A stretch of 9,719 nt of DNA from Actinomycetes bacterium (lineage in GTDB: Bacteria > Actinomycetota > Actinomycetes > Actinomycetales > Microbacteriaceae). The DNA lies in NCBI GenBank assembly GCA_023421635.1, contig JAEZSU010000077.1:1-9719 (forward strand). The letters run 5' to 3'. A program made the translations under genes and the position numbers. Within the stretch, counting starts at the first letter, position 1; the number at the start of each line of letters is the position of its first letter. Below are positions 1-7,154 of this stretch, one piece after another. The notes beneath the pieces are model-generated. The model ran no database searches. It saw only the letters and a program-made list of their open reading frames with translations, and was not told the origin of the DNA.

Positions 1-12
1 GTCGTCATTGGG

Positions 13-1032
13 CTACCGGGTCGCACGGAGGATGCCGGTTCGCGGCCCGGGCGCGGGCGGACGGATGCCGAGGGCAGCGAGATGGTGCTCGAGCGTCCGG
101 GTCGTCCGGATGACGTCGGACCCGTACCGGACGAGGCGCGTGTCGGTCATGGCACGGATCCATTCCTCGCGGCGCTTCTCGCGCAGCAGCACGCTTTCGA
201 GGCTGCGGCCGCCGCGCAGCCGGTCATCGGTGTACTTGCCGGCGCCGTCGAACTCGATCCACACCGGGACGTCGTCCACGGATGCGTCGACACGGTAGTC
301 CCGTCCGAGCGGTCCGGGCACCGGCACCTGAAGCCGGATGCGCCGGAACCCGGCCCGCAGCAGTTGCAGGCGGTTGAGGCTCTCCCCCGGCGACTCCGCG
401 CGGCCGTCGGCGAGCTCGAGCACCTGCCGGCCCTGCCGGACGCCACGCGCCGCCGCGACCCGCTCCATCCGGCTCCGCACCGCGTCCAGGAATGCCGCGT
501 GCGCGACCTCGTCGTAGCCGCCAGCATCCGGATGCCACGCGGCGCGGCCGAACGCGGCATCGGCGACCGCGACCGCCGGCTCCGGCCGGAGCGCGCGGCA
601 CAGATCGGCGACCGTCCGTGCGACCCCGGTACAGCGGATGCCGGCGACCTCCGTGATGTCGGCATCGGGCACGTCCACCTCGTGCCGGGCCATGCCCGGG
701 TCCCGCCGGACATGGCCGCCCGCCGTGGCACCGCTCAGATGTACCCGATCCGGCGCGGCGAGCAGCGGCAGCCCGTGCAGCACCGCGGCCGCCGTGTGCG
801 AGAACACCGCATCCCCGCCGCGCATGAGGTCGCTCGCGGCCACCACCTCGAGAAGATGGCGCTCCTCCGGCCATGCCTGCGCCCACGCGGCCGATTCGAC
901 GTAGCGCCCGGCGTGGACCCTCCGGAGCGCCCCGCCGTCGAGCGCAGCCCGGATGCGGCGGCTCCCCCAGCCCCGCCCGTCGAGCTCGTCGCGGGTCAGC
1001 AAGAGGTCGCGGGCGCCGGGAACGGTGAGCAT
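13..1032 (-). CDS. AbiEi-like protein with C-terminal DUF559/PD-(D/E)xK-type domain
   Basis: Protein of 339 residues. Residues about 9-45 look like the winged-helix start of AbiEi-family antitoxins (LLTRDEL...RRVHAGRYV). Residues about 78-160 match the AbiEi middle region (FSHTAAAVLHGLPLL, then GIRCTGVARTVADLCRAL). Residues about 215-310 resemble the DUF559/Vsr-like nuclease fold: E217, YRVD ending at D249, IEFDG with E260 and D262, then EKRRE and LVRYGSDV. In the AbiE type IV toxin-antitoxin system AbiEi represses its operon and neutralises the nucleotidyltransferase AbiEii; no such toxin is visible here. Solitary AbiEi-like genes are common in actinobacteria, so whether this one regulates, cuts DNA or does something else is unknown. 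I chose the ATG at 1032 because GGAGG lies 8 nt upstream. The frame stays open to an ATG at 1194, but the 54 extra residues are Arg/Cys-rich and start inside an inverted repeat. The last codons lie in a copy of that repeat. Confidence 0.82.
   Translation of the reverse strand: MLTVPGARDLLLTRDELDGRGWGSRRIRAALDGGALRRVHAGRYVESAAWAQAWPEERHLLEVVAASDLMRGGDAVFSHTAAAVLHGLPLLAAPDRVHLSGATAGGHVRRDPGMARHEVDVPDADITEVAGIRCTGVARTVADLCRALRPEPAVAVADAAFGRAAWHPDAGGYDEVAHAAFLDAVRSRMERVAAARGVRQGRQVLELADGRAESPGESLNRLQLLRAGFRRIRLQVPVPGPLGRDYRVDASVDDVPVWIEFDGAGKYTDDRLRGGRSLESVLLREKRREEWIRAMTDTRLVRYGSDVIRTTRTLEHHLAALGIRPPAPGPRTGILRATR
16..42 (-). repeat. Third, degenerate copy of the 27-bp repeat unit, inside the gene's 3' end
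   Basis: Plus-strand 16-42 aligns without gaps to the right arm of the inverted repeat at 1177-1203, with 23 of 27 bases identical (mismatches at unit positions 5, 13, 15 and 16). The outer 11 bases ATGCCGGTTCG (32-42) match exactly. On the minus strand this copy encodes the last nine residues of the AbiEi-like protein, just before its TAG stop at 13-15. Any inverted partner would lie to the left, outside the window. Confidence 0.7.
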
Positions 1033-1040
1033 CCCCGCAT

Positions 1041-1045
1041 CCTCC
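1041..1045 (-). promoter_or_regulatory. Shine-Dalgarno site of the AbiEi-like gene
   Basis: GGAGG on the minus strand, 8 nt before the ATG at 1032. It decides the start in favour of 1032 over the upstream in-frame ATG at 1194, which lies inside an inverted-repeat arm. No convincing -10 element (TANNNT) was seen between this site and the inverted repeat, so the promoter is unassigned. Confidence 0.75.
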
Positions 1046-1135
1046 GCTCGCCGCACCCGTGCCCGGCCGCACCCCACGCATGCCGTGGAACGCGCGCGCA
1101 CCGCGCCGCCCTGGGGAGGAGACTCGCCGCAACAG

Positions 1136-1203
1136 CGAACCGGCATGGTTCGCGCGAGCCGGCGGTCGATGCACATCCGGTTCGCACGAACCATGCCGGT
1201 TCG
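1136..1203. repeat. Large imperfect inverted repeat (27-bp arms, 14-nt centre)
   Basis: The left arm 1136-1162 pairs with the right arm 1177-1203. The outer 17 bp are perfect (1136-1152 with 1187-1203, core GAACCGGCATGGTTCG), followed by 10 more bp with one C/A mismatch and one G/T wobble. Each arm also contains short internal palindromes (GAACC/GGTTC; in the right arm GGTTCG-CA-CGAACC), so several cruciform or hairpin forms are possible. It lies 33 nt past the stop of the DsbA-like gene and about 100 nt before the AbiEi-like start. It could act as a terminator or mRNA stabiliser, or be a REP/MITE-type dispersed element. No U tract and no clear target-site duplication were seen. Confidence 0.88.
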
Positions 1204-1235
1204 GCGGAAATGGTTTCTCGTCGAAGCGAGGAGGG

Positions 1236-1919
1236 TTACTTCAGGCGCGAGACGATGTCGGCCTGCGGGTTGAAGGTCACCTGCACGGTCTCGCCGTTGA
1301 CGATGAGCGTCGGGGTGCCGGTCGCGCCCTCGGGGAGCTTCTGCTCCTTCGCGAACGCCTTGTACTCCCCGGAGAGGATGCTGTCCTCGAGCTCCGCGGT
1401 CACGTCGACGCCCGCGTCACGGGCGAGCGACACCAGCTCCTCGTCGGAGAGGCCCGCGGTGTTCTCGCTCGGCTGGTTCACGAACAGCGCCGTCATGTAC
1501 GCGTACGCGTTGTCGGGGTCCGCTGCGGCGACCGAGTAGAACGCGCCCGCGGCGCGGCTGGAGTACTCCGTGCCCTGCGAGAGCCGGTCGAGGATCGCAA
1601 CCGGGTGCACGTTGAGGGTGATGTCCCCCGACTCGACCAGATCCTGGATCTTGGCGCCCTCGGCGGCCTCGAACTGCCCGCAGTAGGGGCACATGAAGTC
1701 GATGTAGGTGTCGACCGTGTTCGCGCCGTCGCCGAAGGTGACGGCGCCCGTCTCGGTGTCCACGTTGGAGGCCGCAGGTGCGACGGCGGGCTGCGATGCC
1801 ACGCTGTTCATCCACACCACGAGCGCCCCGACGCCCACGATCACGACCACGGCCGCGACACTGATCCAGATCGCGAACCAGTTCGGGCCCTTGTTGTTCT
1901 TCCGCTGTGCGGCAGCCAT
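1236..1919 (-). CDS. Membrane-anchored DsbA-like thioredoxin-fold protein
   Basis: Protein of 227 residues. A short basic N-terminus (QRKNNKG) is followed by one hydrophobic segment at about 14-37, then an Ala/Pro-rich linker and a DsbA-type thioredoxin domain. The redox motif C77-P-Y-C80 follows the strand TVDTYIDF. The cis-proline loop is T202-P203 in GATGTPTLIVNG. An alpha-helical insertion lies between them. The topology suggests a signal anchor with the catalytic domain outside the membrane. Likely roles are oxidation, isomerisation or reduction of disulfides in exported proteins; a VKOR-like or DsbD-like redox partner is not in the window. There is no lipobox. The ATG at 1919 has AAGGA 5 nt upstream, overlapping the TAA of map, so the gene is probably co-transcribed with secY-adk-map. 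A small hairpin (1217-1230) and the large inverted repeat follow the stop. Confidence 0.9.
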   Translation of the reverse strand: MAAAQRKNNKGPNWFAIWISVAAVVVIVGVGALVVWMNSVASQPAVAPAASNVDTETGAVTFGDGANTVDTYIDFMCPYCGQFEAAEGAKIQDLVESGDITLNVHPVAILDRLSQGTEYSSRAAGAFYSVAAADPDNAYAYMTALFVNQPSENTAGLSDEELVSLARDAGVDVTAELEDSILSGEYKAFAKEQKLPEGATGTPTLIVNGETVQVTFNPQADIVSRLK

Positions 1920-1927
1920 ATCCGTCC

Positions 1928-2761
1928 TTATCCGATCTCACGCGGGCGCACGCCGAACGGCGCGAGTCCCGCAGCCCCACCATCGGATGCCGTCAGCACC
2001 CAGATACCACCATCGTGCACGGCGACGCTGTGCTCCCAATGTGAGCCGTCGCTGCCGTCGACCGTCGACACGGTCCAGTCGTCGTCCTCGACGAGCGTGT
2101 CCTCGCCGCCGCCGACGATCATCGGCTCGATCGCGAGCACGAGTCCCGGCTGCACGCGGGGGCCTGGATCGGACACCCGGTAGTTGAACACGCTGGGCGC
2201 CTCGTGCATCTTGCGGCCGATGCCGTGGCCGACGTAGTCGCGGAGGATGCCGTAGCCGTGCCCCGCACCGACGACGTAGTCCTCGATCGCGGCGCCGATC
2301 TCGCCGATGTGCGAGGCGGTCGCCATCGCGGCGATCCCCGCCCACATCGATCCCTCGGTGACCCGGGAGAGCTCCTCACGGGCGGCCACGAGCTCGGGGC
2401 GCGCCGGGTCGGGCACCACGACGGTGATCGCAGAATCGCCGTTCCACCCGTCGTACTCGGCACCCGCGTCGATCGACACGATGTCGCCGGGCTGCAGCAC
2501 CCGGTCACCGGGGATGCCGTGGACGACCTGCTCGTTGACCGAGATGCAGGTGGTGTGCCGGTAGCCGCGCACCATCTTGAAGTTCGACTTCGCACCGCGC
2601 GACGTGATCACGGCGGATGCGGCGGCATCCAGTTCCGCGGTCGTCACCCCGGGAGCCACGAGTGCGCGGACCTCGTCCAGCGCGGCTGCGGTGATACGGC
2701 CCGGCTCCACCATCGCCCGCAGCTGGGCCGGGGACTTGTAGATGCCTCTCCGCAGCACCAT
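1928..2761 (-). CDS. map: Type I methionine aminopeptidase
   Basis: Protein of 277 residues that removes the initiator methionine from nascent proteins; a dinuclear metal hydrolase of the pita-bread fold. The expected metal ligands are visible: D98 (SIDAGAEYDGW), D109 (NGDSA), H179 (GHGIGRKMHEAP), E212 (AIEPM) and E243 (HWEHSVAV), plus catalytic H81 (VVHGIPG) and H186. There is no N-terminal SH3-binding or zinc extension, so it is of the short bacterial (1a-like) class. Its length is close to the usual 250-290. The ATG start shares one base with the adk TGA stop (TGATG), which implies translational coupling. Many actinobacteria have a second MetAP; this copy is in the conserved secY-adk-map position. 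Confidence 0.97.
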   Translation of the reverse strand: MVLRRGIYKSPAQLRAMVEPGRITAAALDEVRALVAPGVTTAELDAAASAVITSRGAKSNFKMVRGYRHTTCISVNEQVVHGIPGDRVLQPGDIVSIDAGAEYDGWNGDSAITVVVPDPARPELVAAREELSRVTEGSMWAGIAAMATASHIGEIGAAIEDYVVGAGHGYGILRDYVGHGIGRKMHEAPSVFNYRVSDPGPRVQPGLVLAIEPMIVGGGEDTLVEDDDWTVSTVDGSDGSHWEHSVAVHDGGIWVLTASDGGAAGLAPFGVRPREIG

Positions 2762-3351
2762 CAGGACTGGGGCGTCAGGCCGCGCGCGATGAGGGCCGTG
2801 ACGATGCGTTCGGTGATCTCGTCGAGTGAGCCGACGCCGTCGATCGTGACGACGAGGCCACGCTCGCCGTACACGCCGAGGATCGGCGCGGTCTCGGACT
2901 CGTAGATCGACAGCCGGTGGGCGATCACCTCTTCGGTGTCGTCGGTGCGACCCTGCTCCTTCGCGCGCCGGGCGAGGCGGGCGATGCTCTCCGCGCGGGG
3001 CACGTTGAGCTCGATCACCGCGTCCAGGCTCTCGTCGCGCGAGCCGAGGAACTCGTCGAGGTCGGCCACCTGCGCGAGGTTGCGCGGGTAGCCGTCCAGC
3101 AGGAAGCCCACGGCCGCGTCGTCCTGCGACAGACGGTCGCGGACGACTTCGCCGGTCAGCTCGTCCGAGACGAGGTTGCCGGCCTCGATGATGGCCTGCA
3201 CGCGCAGACCGAGGTCGGTGCCGGCGGAGATGTTGGCACGGAAGACGTCGCCCGTCGAGACGGCCGGGATACCGAAGGCGTCGGCGATGCGCACGCCCTG
3301 CGTGCCCTTGCCGGAGCCCTGGGGGCCGACGATCAGGAGGCGTGCGGTCAT
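2761..3351 (-). CDS. adk: Adenylate kinase, short-LID form
   Basis: Protein of 196 residues catalysing ATP + AMP <-> 2 ADP in the cytoplasm. The P-loop is GPQGSGKGT at 9-17. The AMP-binding region includes STGDVFR (32-38) and GFLLDGYPRN (82-91). The LID is the short version, with R128 and GRTDDT (134-139) and no zinc-binding cysteines, as is usual for actinobacterial enzymes that are shorter than the 214-residue E. coli protein. The ATG overlaps the secY stop by 4 nt (ATGA), so it is translated with secY. Confidence 0.97.
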   Translation of the reverse strand: MTARLLIVGPQGSGKGTQGVRIADAFGIPAVSTGDVFRANISAGTDLGLRVQAIIEAGNLVSDELTGEVVRDRLSQDDAAVGFLLDGYPRNLAQVADLDEFLGSRDESLDAVIELNVPRAESIARLARRAKEQGRTDDTEEVIAHRLSIYESETAPILGVYGERGLVVTIDGVGSLDEITERIVTALIARGLTPQS

Positions 3352-4673
3352 CGGAGGAGCCCTTCGTAGTGGCGCTGCTGGAGCTGTGCGTCGATCTGCT
3401 TCACCGTCTCCAGACCCACGCCGACCATGATGAGGATCGAGGTGCCGCCGAAGGGGAAGTTCTGGTTCGCGCCCACCGTCGCCAGCGCGATCAGCGGGAT
3501 CAGTGCCACGAGGCCGAGGTAGATCGAGCCGGGCAGCGTGATGCGGGTGAGCACGTAGTCGAGGTATTCCGCGGTGGGCCGGCCCGCGCGGATGCCGGGG
3601 ATGAAGCCGCCGTACTTCTTCATGTTGTCGGCGACGTCCACGGGGTTGAAGGTGATCGCGACGTAGAAGTACGTGAAGCCGACGATCAGGAGGAAGTAGA
3701 CCGCCATGTACAGCGGGCTGTCACCGGAGGTCAGGTAGTTGTTGATCCACACGACCCACCCGGGCAGCTCGCCGTCCTCGTTCGGCGTCTGGTTGAACTG
3801 GGCGATGAGCGCCGGGATGTACAGCAGCGACGAGGCGAAGATGACCGGCACGACGCCTGCCATGTTCACCTTGATGGGGATGTACGTGTTCGTGCCGCCG
3901 TAGGTGCGACGACCCACCATCCGCTTGGCGTACTGGACCGGGATGCGGCGCTGGGACTGTTCGACGAACACCACGAGCGCGACGATGACGACGCCGACGG
4001 CGAGGACGAGCAGGAAGGTCTCGAATCCGCGCGACTGCCAGATGGACCACATCGCCGCGGGGAACGAGGCCGCGATCGAGGTGAAGATCAGCAGGGACAT
4101 GCCGTTGCCGATGCCGCGCTCGGTGACGAGCTCCGCGAACCACATGATGAGGCCGGTGCCGGCGGTCATCGTGATGATCATCAGCAGCTGCGCCCACCAC
4201 GCGTCGTTGGTGAGCAGCTGGTTGCAGGCGGCGATGTCGGTCGCGCCGAAGAGCTGACCGCTGCGGGCGACCGTGACCAGCGTCGTCGACTGGAGGAGCG
4301 CGAGCGCGATGGTGAGGTAGCGGGTGTACTGCGTCAGCCGCGCCTGGCCCGACTGGCCCTCCTTGTAGAGGGTCTCGAAGTGCGGGATGACCACGCGCAG
4401 CAGCTGCACGATGATCGTCGCCGTGATGTACGGCATGACGCCGAGCGCGAAGATCGACAGCTGGAGGAGTGCGCCGCCGGAGAACAGGTTGACCAGCGAG
4501 AGCAGGCCCTGCGTGTCGGAAGAGTCCGCCAGACACTGCTGCACGTTGCTGAAGTCGACGAACGGCGACGGGATGTGGGCACCCAGGCGGTAGAGCACGA
4601 TGATGCCCAGGGTGAATGCGATCTTCCGCCGCAGGTCTGGCGTGCGGAACACGCGCGCGATAGCGCTGAACAC
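3348..4673 (-). CDS. secY: Protein translocase channel subunit SecY
   Basis: Protein of 441 residues, the central pore of SecYEG through which unfolded proteins are exported or inserted into the membrane. About ten hydrophobic segments are visible. Typical motifs are the TM2/plug region (NLFSGGALLQLSIFALG, about 62-78), ERGIGNG (185-191), the cytosolic C5-type loop SQRRIPVQYAKR (240-251), and GIRAGRPT (360-367) leading into the C6-type region that contacts SecA and the ribosome. The start is GTG at 4673, with GGAGG 8 nt upstream. It is separated from rplO by 142 nt holding a terminator-like hairpin and a possible promoter, so it may head its own unit with adk, map and the DsbA-like gene. Confidence 0.97.
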   Translation of the reverse strand: MFSAIARVFRTPDLRRKIAFTLGIIVLYRLGAHIPSPFVDFSNVQQCLADSSDTQGLLSLVNLFSGGALLQLSIFALGVMPYITATIIVQLLRVVIPHFETLYKEGQSGQARLTQYTRYLTIALALLQSTTLVTVARSGQLFGATDIAACNQLLTNDAWWAQLLMIITMTAGTGLIMWFAELVTERGIGNGMSLLIFTSIAASFPAAMWSIWQSRGFETFLLVLAVGVVIVALVVFVEQSQRRIPVQYAKRMVGRRTYGGTNTYIPIKVNMAGVVPVIFASSLLYIPALIAQFNQTPNEDGELPGWVVWINNYLTSGDSPLYMAVYFLLIVGFTYFYVAITFNPVDVADNMKKYGGFIPGIRAGRPTAEYLDYVLTRITLPGSIYLGLVALIPLIALATVGANQNFPFGGTSILIMVGVGLETVKQIDAQLQQRHYEGLLR

Positions 4674-4681
4674 GTGGGGGT

Positions 4682-4686
4682 CCTCC
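4682..4686 (-). promoter_or_regulatory. Shine-Dalgarno site of secY
   Basis: GGAGG on the minus strand, 8 nt before the GTG at 4673. It supports a GTG start for SecY; no ATG alternative with a similar site is nearby. Confidence 0.75.
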
Positions 4687-4724
4687 AGAAGGGTTCCGGC
4701 GCGCGCCGCGGCGCACAGATGACC

Positions 4725-4730
4725 AGGTTA
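4725..4730 (-). promoter_or_regulatory. Candidate -10 element for secY-adk-map
   Basis: TAACCT on the minus strand fits the actinobacterial housekeeping -10 form TANNNT and is the only AT-leaning hexamer of this kind in the rplO-secY gap. It would give a leader of roughly 45 nt. The region 16-18 nt upstream has only a poor -35 match. Its position just after a terminator-like hairpin makes a promoter reasonable, but the call is weak. Confidence 0.4.
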
Positions 4731-4780
4731 GCCCACCCTGGCGCACGACGCCGCGTCGGGGTGCCCGCCGGTACGACGAT

Positions 4781-4806
4781 GGGGGCCGGAGCGAACTCCG
4801 ACCCCC
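4781..4806 (-). terminator. Terminator-like hairpin after rplO
   Basis: The stem is GGGGG(4781-4785)/CCCCC(4802-4806), one C/A mismatch, then CGGAG(4787-4791)/CTCCG(4796-4800), with a 4-nt loop that reads TTCG on the minus strand. It starts 9 nt past the rplO TAA. The sequence after it (ATCGTCGTAC) has no U tract, so it may be a U-less actinobacterial terminator, an attenuator or an mRNA 3'-end stabiliser. Confidence 0.6.
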
Positions 4807-4815
4807 ACCGGGTGA

Positions 4816-5367
4816 TTACTTGATGGTGCCGCCTGCGGCGACGATCTTCTGCTCCGCGGAGCCGGAGACCTTGTCGACCGACACGTTCAGCTTCACCGCG
4901 ATGTCGCCGGTGCCGAGCACCTTGACCTTCTCGTTCTTGCGGACTGCGCCCTTGGCGACCAGGTCGCTCACGGTCACGTCGCCACCGGCCGGGTACAGCT
5001 CGGCCAGCTTGTCCAGGTTCACGACCTGGTACTCGACGCGGAACGGGTTCTTGAACCCGCGCAGCTTCGGGGTGCGCATGTGCAGCGGCATCTGCCCACC
5101 CTCGAAGCCGACCTTGACCTGGTAGCGCGCCTTGGTGCCCTTGGTACCACGGCCCGCGGTCTTGCCCTTCGAGCCCTCACCACGGCCGACGCGAGTCTTG
5201 GCGGTGTTGGAACCGGGGACCGGACGCAGGTGGTGGACCTTCAGCACGCCGGGGCGAGCCACGTCCTTCTGCTCCGCCTTCTTGGCCGGCGCCTTGGCAG
5301 CGGCCTTCTTGGCGGGAGCCTTCTTCTCGACGACCTCGTCGGTCGTCTTCTCAGCCTTCTCGGCCAT
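4816..5367 (-). CDS. rplO: 50S ribosomal protein L15 (uL15) with Lys/Ala-rich N-terminal extension
   Basis: Protein of 183 residues against about 145 in E. coli. The L15 core begins near residue 41 with [23 protein letters not shown] and continues with the Gly/Lys-rich 23S rRNA-binding segment ([17 protein letters not shown], 61-77). It ends with the conserved C-terminal fold ([19 protein letters not shown]). Residues 1-40 are an added tail rich in K, A, E and P, probably disordered. The ATG at 5367 shares one base with the rpmD TGA. It is the last ribosomal-protein gene before the hairpin at 4781-4806. Confidence 0.97.
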   Translation of the reverse strand: MAEKAEKTTDEVVEKKAPAKKAAAKAPAKKAEQKDVARPGVLKVHHLRPVPGSNTAKTRVGRGEGSKGKTAGRGTKGTKARYQVKVGFEGGQMPLHMRTPKLRGFKNPFRVEYQVVNLDKLAELYPAGGDVTVSDLVAKGAVRKNEKVKVLGTGDIAVKLNVSVDKVSGSAEQKIVAAGGTIK

Positions 5368-5552
5368 CAGTCGATCTCCTCAACCTTCACGAGGTGGGCG
5401 ACGGTCTTGACGTAGCCGCGCGTCTGCGCGTCGTCGGGACGGACGACCGAGTCGCCGATCCGCTTGAGACCGAGCGAACGCAGCGTGTCGCGCTGGTTCT
5501 GCTTCTCGCTCACCTTGGACTTGACCTGCGTAACCTTCAGACGGCTCGCCAT
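5367..5552 (-). CDS. rpmD: 50S ribosomal protein L30 (uL30)
   Basis: Protein of 61 residues ([14 protein letters not shown]..., ending HLVKVEEID), full length for bacterial L30. It has the [10 protein letters not shown] first strand and the [19 protein letters not shown] helix-strand core. Two adjacent ATG codons precede it: 5555 overlaps the rpsE stop by 4 nt (ATGA) and would add one Met, while 5552 gives a 1-nt overlap (TGATG). I chose 5552 because MASRLKV matches the family start, but GAAGG is 7 nt from 5555 and 10 nt from 5552, so either is possible. Confidence 0.94.
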   Translation of the reverse strand: MASRLKVTQVKSKVSEKQNQRDTLRSLGLKRIGDSVVRPDDAQTRGYVKTVAHLVKVEEID

Positions 5553-6253
5553 CATGCACCTGCCTTCAGTGCCGCCGCGGCCTTGGCCTCGTTGCGGATG
5601 ATGATCCCGGGCACGACGGCGTCGTAGTCGAGGCCACGGCGAGCGGCCACGGCACGAGGCTCCTCGAGGCTCTTCAGGGCCTCGACGGTCGCGTGCACGA
5701 TGTTGATCGTGTTCGACGAACCGAGCGACTTCGACAGGACGTCGTGGATGCCGGCGCACTCGAGCACGGCACGCACCGGACCACCGGCGATAACACCGGT
5801 ACCGGCGGCGGCGGGGCGCAGGAGCACCACACCGGCGGCTGCCTCACCCTGCACCGGGTGCGGGATGGTGGAGCCGACCCGGGGCACGCGGAAGAAGTTC
5901 CGCTTCGCCTCTTCGACACCCTTCGAGATCGCCAGCGGCACCTCGCGGGCCTTGCCGTAGCCGACGCCGACCACACCGTTGCCGTCGCCGACGACGACGA
6001 GCGCGGTGAAGCTGAAGCGACGACCACCCTTGACGACCTTCGACACGCGGTTGATGGTCACGACGCGCTCGAGGAACTGGCTCTCCGAGCGGTCGCGCGA
6101 GTTGCGGTCACGGTTGGGGTTGCGCTCGCGACCGCCGCGGCGGGCCTCGCGCGGCTCGCGCTGGGCGTCGGTCGCAGCGGTGGCCGCCGCATCCGTGGCC
6201 TCAGGCGCGGCCTGAGTGGCGTCGGTCACTTCGGTCTCCTTGTTCTCACTCAC
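5552..6253 (-). CDS. rpsE: 30S ribosomal protein S5 (uS5) with long N-terminal extension
   Basis: Protein of 233 residues against 167 in E. coli. The S5 double-stranded-RNA-binding-like domain starts near residue 58 ([25 protein letters not shown] split across 58-82) and continues with [18 protein letters not shown]. The C-terminal domain holds [19 protein letters not shown]. The loop VSKVVKGGR, where spectinomycin-resistance changes occur in other bacteria, looks wild-type. Residues 1-57 are an added acidic/Ala-rich then Arg/Asn-rich tail. The start is GTG at 6253, overlapping the rplR stop by 4 nt (GTGA). Confidence 0.97.
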   Translation of the reverse strand: MSENKETEVTDATQAAPEATDAAATAATDAQREPREARRGGRERNPNRDRNSRDRSESQFLERVVTINRVSKVVKGGRRFSFTALVVVGDGNGVVGVGYGKAREVPLAISKGVEEAKRNFFRVPRVGSTIPHPVQGEAAAGVVLLRPAAAGTGVIAGGPVRAVLECAGIHDVLSKSLGSSNTINIVHATVEALKSLEEPRAVAARRGLDYDAVVPGIIIRNEAKAAAALKAGA

Positions 6254-6609
6254 AGGTTCAGCCCTCCTTCGCGGGCGCCCTCGGCGATCGCGGCGACGCG
6301 TCCGGCGTAGCGGTTGCCGCCACGGTCGAACACGACGTCCGAGACGCCGGCGGCCTTCGCGCGCTCGGCGACGAGCTCGCCGACCTTGCGCGCCTTGGCG
6401 GTCTTGTCACCGTCGAACCCGCGCAGGTCGTTCTCGAGCGTGGACGCGGACGCGAGGGTGTGACCCTGCGCGTCGTCGACCAGCTGGACGAACACGTGAC
6501 GTGCGGAACGGGTCACGACCAGACGGGGCCGCTCGGCGGTGCCGACGATCTTCTTGCGAAGACGGGCGTGACGACGCGAACGTGCAGCAGCCTTCGAAGT
6601 CACAGCCAT
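6250..6609 (-). CDS. rplR: 50S ribosomal protein L18 (uL18)
   Basis: Protein of 119 residues, the 5S rRNA-binding partner of L5 in the central protuberance. It has a basic N-terminus ([21 protein letters not shown]), the strand [12 protein letters not shown] and the signature end [24 protein letters not shown]. The length equals the family norm (about 117-120). The ATG at 6609 lies 2 nt after the rplF TAA. Confidence 0.97.
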   Translation of the reverse strand: MAVTSKAAARSRRHARLRKKIVGTAERPRLVVTRSARHVFVQLVDDAQGHTLASASTLENDLRGFDGDKTAKARKVGELVAERAKAAGVSDVVFDRGGNRYAGRVAAIAEGAREGGLNL

Positions 6610-6611
6610 GG

Positions 6612-7148
6612 TTACTTACCAGCCTTTCCGGCCTTGCGCCGGACGACCTCGCCGGCGTAGCGCACACCCTTGCCCTTGTAGGGCTCGGGCTTGCGGATCT
6701 TGCGGATGTTGGCAGCCGCCTCGCCGACGGCCTGCTTGTCGATGCCGCTCACGGTGAGCTTGTTGTTGCCCTCAACCGTGAACGTGATGCCGGCCGGCGG
6801 GTCGACGAGCACGGGGTGCGAGAAGCCGAGCGCGAACTCGACGGACGAGCCCTTCTGCGCGACGCGGTACCCGGTACCGACGACCTCGAGACCCTTGGTG
6901 TAGCCCTGGGTGACACCGATGATGTTGTTGTTGATGAGCGTGCGGGTCAGGCCGTGGAGCGACCGGGACTCGCGCTCGTCGTCGGGGCGGGTGACGAGAA
7001 CCTGGTTCTCCTCGACCTTGACCTCGATGGGACGCGCCACGGGGAGCACGAGCTCGCCCTTGGGGCCCTTGACGGTGACATCCTGGCCGTCGACGGTCAC
7101 GGTGACGCCGGCGGGGATGTCGATGGGAAGACGTCCGATTCGCGCCAT
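6612..7148 (-). CDS. rplF: 50S ribosomal protein L6 (uL6)
   Basis: Protein of 178 residues, full length. It has the typical start [15 protein letters not shown], two repeated alpha/beta domains, the middle element [25 protein letters not shown] and the C-terminal signature [14 protein letters not shown]. It binds 23S rRNA near the factor-binding stalk base. The ATG at 7148 follows the rpsH TGA by 6 nt. Confidence 0.97.
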   Translation of the reverse strand: MARIGRLPIDIPAGVTVTVDGQDVTVKGPKGELVLPVARPIEVKVEENQVLVTRPDDERESRSLHGLTRTLINNNIIGVTQGYTKGLEVVGTGYRVAQKGSSVEFALGFSHPVLVDPPAGITFTVEGNNKLTVSGIDKQAVGEAAANIRKIRKPEPYKGKGVRYAGEVVRRKAGKAGK

Positions 7149-7154
7149 GTCAGA

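Noticed and set aside
1033..1194. 54-residue N-terminal extension of the AbiEi-like protein
   Set aside because: Its ATG lies within the inverted-repeat arm, the residues do not resemble AbiEi proteins, and a GGAGG site 8 nt before the ATG at 1032 fits better.
1136..1203. tRNA-like signal (GGTTCG resembles a T-arm)
   Set aside because: No acceptor stem, anticodon arm or cloverleaf can be built; the bases are explained by the inverted repeat.
1217..1230. Small hairpin just after the DsbA-like gene as an intrinsic terminator
   Set aside because: It has only a 4-bp stem (CTCG/CGAG) with a 6-nt loop and no U tract. The large inverted repeat behind it is the better candidate.
82..1539. Long plus-strand open frame (485 codons) opposite the AbiEi-like and DsbA-like genes
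   Set aside because: It is antisense to two recognisable genes, spans their intergenic repeat, has Arg/Pro/Ala/His-rich composition and no family resemblance. Such mirror frames are usual in high-GC DNA.
3342..4823. 493-codon plus-strand open frame opposite secY
   Set aside because: Its charged, His/Asp/Arg-rich translation mirrors SecY and it has no recognisable domain.
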